Source: Pelagophyceae sp. CCMP2097 (taxonomy: Eukaryota; Sar; Pelagophyceae). From it: a DNA stretch of 15,027 bases. This document shows, piece after piece, positions 14,284 to 15,027 of this stretch. The position numbers and the translations under genes are program-made. Below the pieces are notes generated by a model, which did not search any database, had not been told where the DNA came from, and saw nothing but the letters and a program-made list of their open reading frames with translations. Every line of letters begins with the position of its first letter. Positions within the stretch are counted from its first letter, which is position 1. The stretch is from NCBI GenBank assembly GCA_026770575.1, contig MU657190.1:286869-301895 (forward strand), written 5' to 3'.

Positions 14284-14389
14284 GGGGAGGGTCCAGGACC
14301 CTCCCCCCCCACCGGCGGCGAGGTATTGGCAGCCGGTTTTTGGACAGGGTGCAACCTGGGGGAGGGTCCTGGACCCTCCCCCCCCACCG
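14284..14389. repeat. Duplicated perfect palindrome in the convergent intergenic region
   Basis: The first copy (14284-14306) is GGGGAGGGTCC, A, GGACCCTCCCC. The second copy (14358-14382) is GGGGGAGGGTCC, T, GGACCCTCCCCC. Both are followed by CCCCACCG-like sequence, and the copies are about 75 bp apart. Each can fold into a hairpin of 11-12 bp; because of its symmetry either strand can do so. The region lies between the 3' ends of two converging genes, so a role in 3' processing or termination is possible. A small foldback element is equally possible. Confidence 0.75.
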
Positions 14390-14478
14390 AATCGGGGCTA
14401 CTACCAGAGGCATTGCGCCCCCGACGAGGATACGAGCGCTCATGATGTTATAACGGGCTCGGGGATTGCGGGCTTGCT

Positions 14479-14511
14479 TAAAATCCACCCTCCCTGCCAG
14501 TGTGGATTTTA
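14479..14511. terminator. Hairpin between converging genes (possible 3'-end element)
   Basis: TAAAATCCAC (14479-14488) and GTGGATTTTA (14502-14511) form a perfect 10-bp stem with a 13-nt loop, followed by TTTTTG. It lies 34 bp from the stop of the minus-strand gene. Eukaryotic termination does not need such a hairpin, so a functional role is only inferred. It could be the remnant of a miniature inverted-repeat element. Confidence 0.4.
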
Positions 14512-14544
14512 TTTTTGAGTCGGGACCTTGCCGGGACTCGGAAT

Positions 14545-14883
14545 TTAAACGCCGCGGCCGCCGCCCTCGCACGGCGGCCACTGCATGTCCCCGTCCAGCG
14601 TGGCGTCGATGCTCGACGGGGTCTCGAACTGCTGGTCGCGGATCAACTCGCCCAGCTCGTCGTCCGCGTCGTCCTCGGCGTCGTACTCGGGATTCGCCTT
14701 ATGGAACGCCACCATCGTCTCCTTCGCCGTGTCCAGCTTCACGGCGTACTCGTAGATGTAGTCGTTGTAAAACTTCGCCATGGACCCGAGGATCACGCGG
14801 AAGCGCTGCAGCGACTCCAAGTACTGCGGGTCGGCTTTCGACTTGAACGTCTCTAGGTAGACCCCGGCGAACACCGTGAGGAG
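14545..14883 (-). CDS. Unidentified protein, C-terminal exon (gene continues past the window)
   Basis: Minus-strand open frame of 112 residues ending in TAA (14547-14545). It reads L-L-T-V-F-A-G-V-Y-L-E-T-F-K-S-K, then a probable helical segment Y-L-E-S-L-Q-R-F-R-V-I-L-G-S-M-A-K-F-Y-N-D-Y-I-Y-E-Y-A, and an acidic stretch E-D-D-A-D-D-E-L-G-E-L near the C-terminus. Codon use and composition look genuine. An in-frame TGA lies at 14892-14890, so the exon must begin after it. AG at 14885-14884 (minus strand CCAAG|CTC) is a reasonable acceptor. The residues upstream of 14883 would then be intron. I do not recognise the family and assign no function. Confidence 0.6.
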   Translation of the reverse strand, partial: LLTVFAGVYLETFKSKADPQYLESLQRFRVILGSMAKFYNDYIYEYAVKLDTAKETMVAFHKANPEYDAEDDADDELGELIRDQQFETPSSIDATLDGDMQWPPCEGGGRGV

Positions 14884-15027
14884 CTTGGATCAAGGCTGAG
14901 CTCAAGGCCCATCTCCCGGCGCCGCCGGACCGGCGGTGGGCGCCCCGTAAAGCAATAATCAAATCCTGCTTAATGCCTTTTTGAAAATTATGTCTCGGCG
15001 CGAGCACGACTTTCGTCCCGCGAGTCA

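Overview
This is nuclear DNA of a eukaryotic alga, most likely a GC-rich, plastid-bearing stramenopile of pelagophyte type. A plastid-type Cpn60 chaperonin gene is split by ten spliceosomal introns. Its precursor begins with a hydrophobic signal peptide ending in A-V-A-F-A-P, the heterokont 'ASAFAP'-type plastid address. Kelch/BTB and MYND-RING-Sel1 families are also typical of such genomes. The taxon is inferred, not proven.

Layout: (1) 40-798 (+): a 5'-truncated Kelch-repeat gene. (2) 799-1908: GC-rich sequence with nothing recognised. (3) 1909-4281 (-): an inverted, collinear BTB/T1-Kelch paralogue that is a clear pseudogene. It carries an in-frame stop in the BTB domain, at least two frameshifts, and an approximately 0.9 kb AT-richer transposon-like insertion (2432-3329) with inverted termini. 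(4) 4424-9762 (+): plastid cpn60, 11 exons, 578 aa reconstructed. The long introns 5 and 9 are packed with degenerate CTCGACGGTCC-type repeats. Short introns show features expected of introner-type intron gain. (5) 9763-12083: mostly non-coding, with an unidentified, frame-broken minus-strand coding relic (about 10896-11653) bracketed by the same repeat family in reverse orientation. (6) 12084-12911: an 828 bp foldback/MULE-like element with a 10 bp target-site duplication, near-perfect about 45 bp terminal inverted repeats and about 18 subterminal copies of a TCGGTGACGCC motif facing inward from both arms. It encloses a GC-rich coding-like segment that may be a captured host exon. (7) 13008-14033 (+): an intronless MYND-RING-Sel1 protein. 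(8) 14034-14544: a convergent intergenic region with two copies of a perfect palindrome and a hairpin. (9) 14545-14883 (-): the last exon of an unidentified gene that continues beyond the window.

The genes do not form a pathway or operon. The common theme is genome remodelling: gene duplication and inversion, decay by insertion, intron gain, and a possible gene-capturing foldback element. That element's signature motif also occurs inside cpn60 intron 4. The best candidate for something undescribed is the 12084-12911 element. All domain, intron and transposon calls were made by reading the sequence, with no database search.
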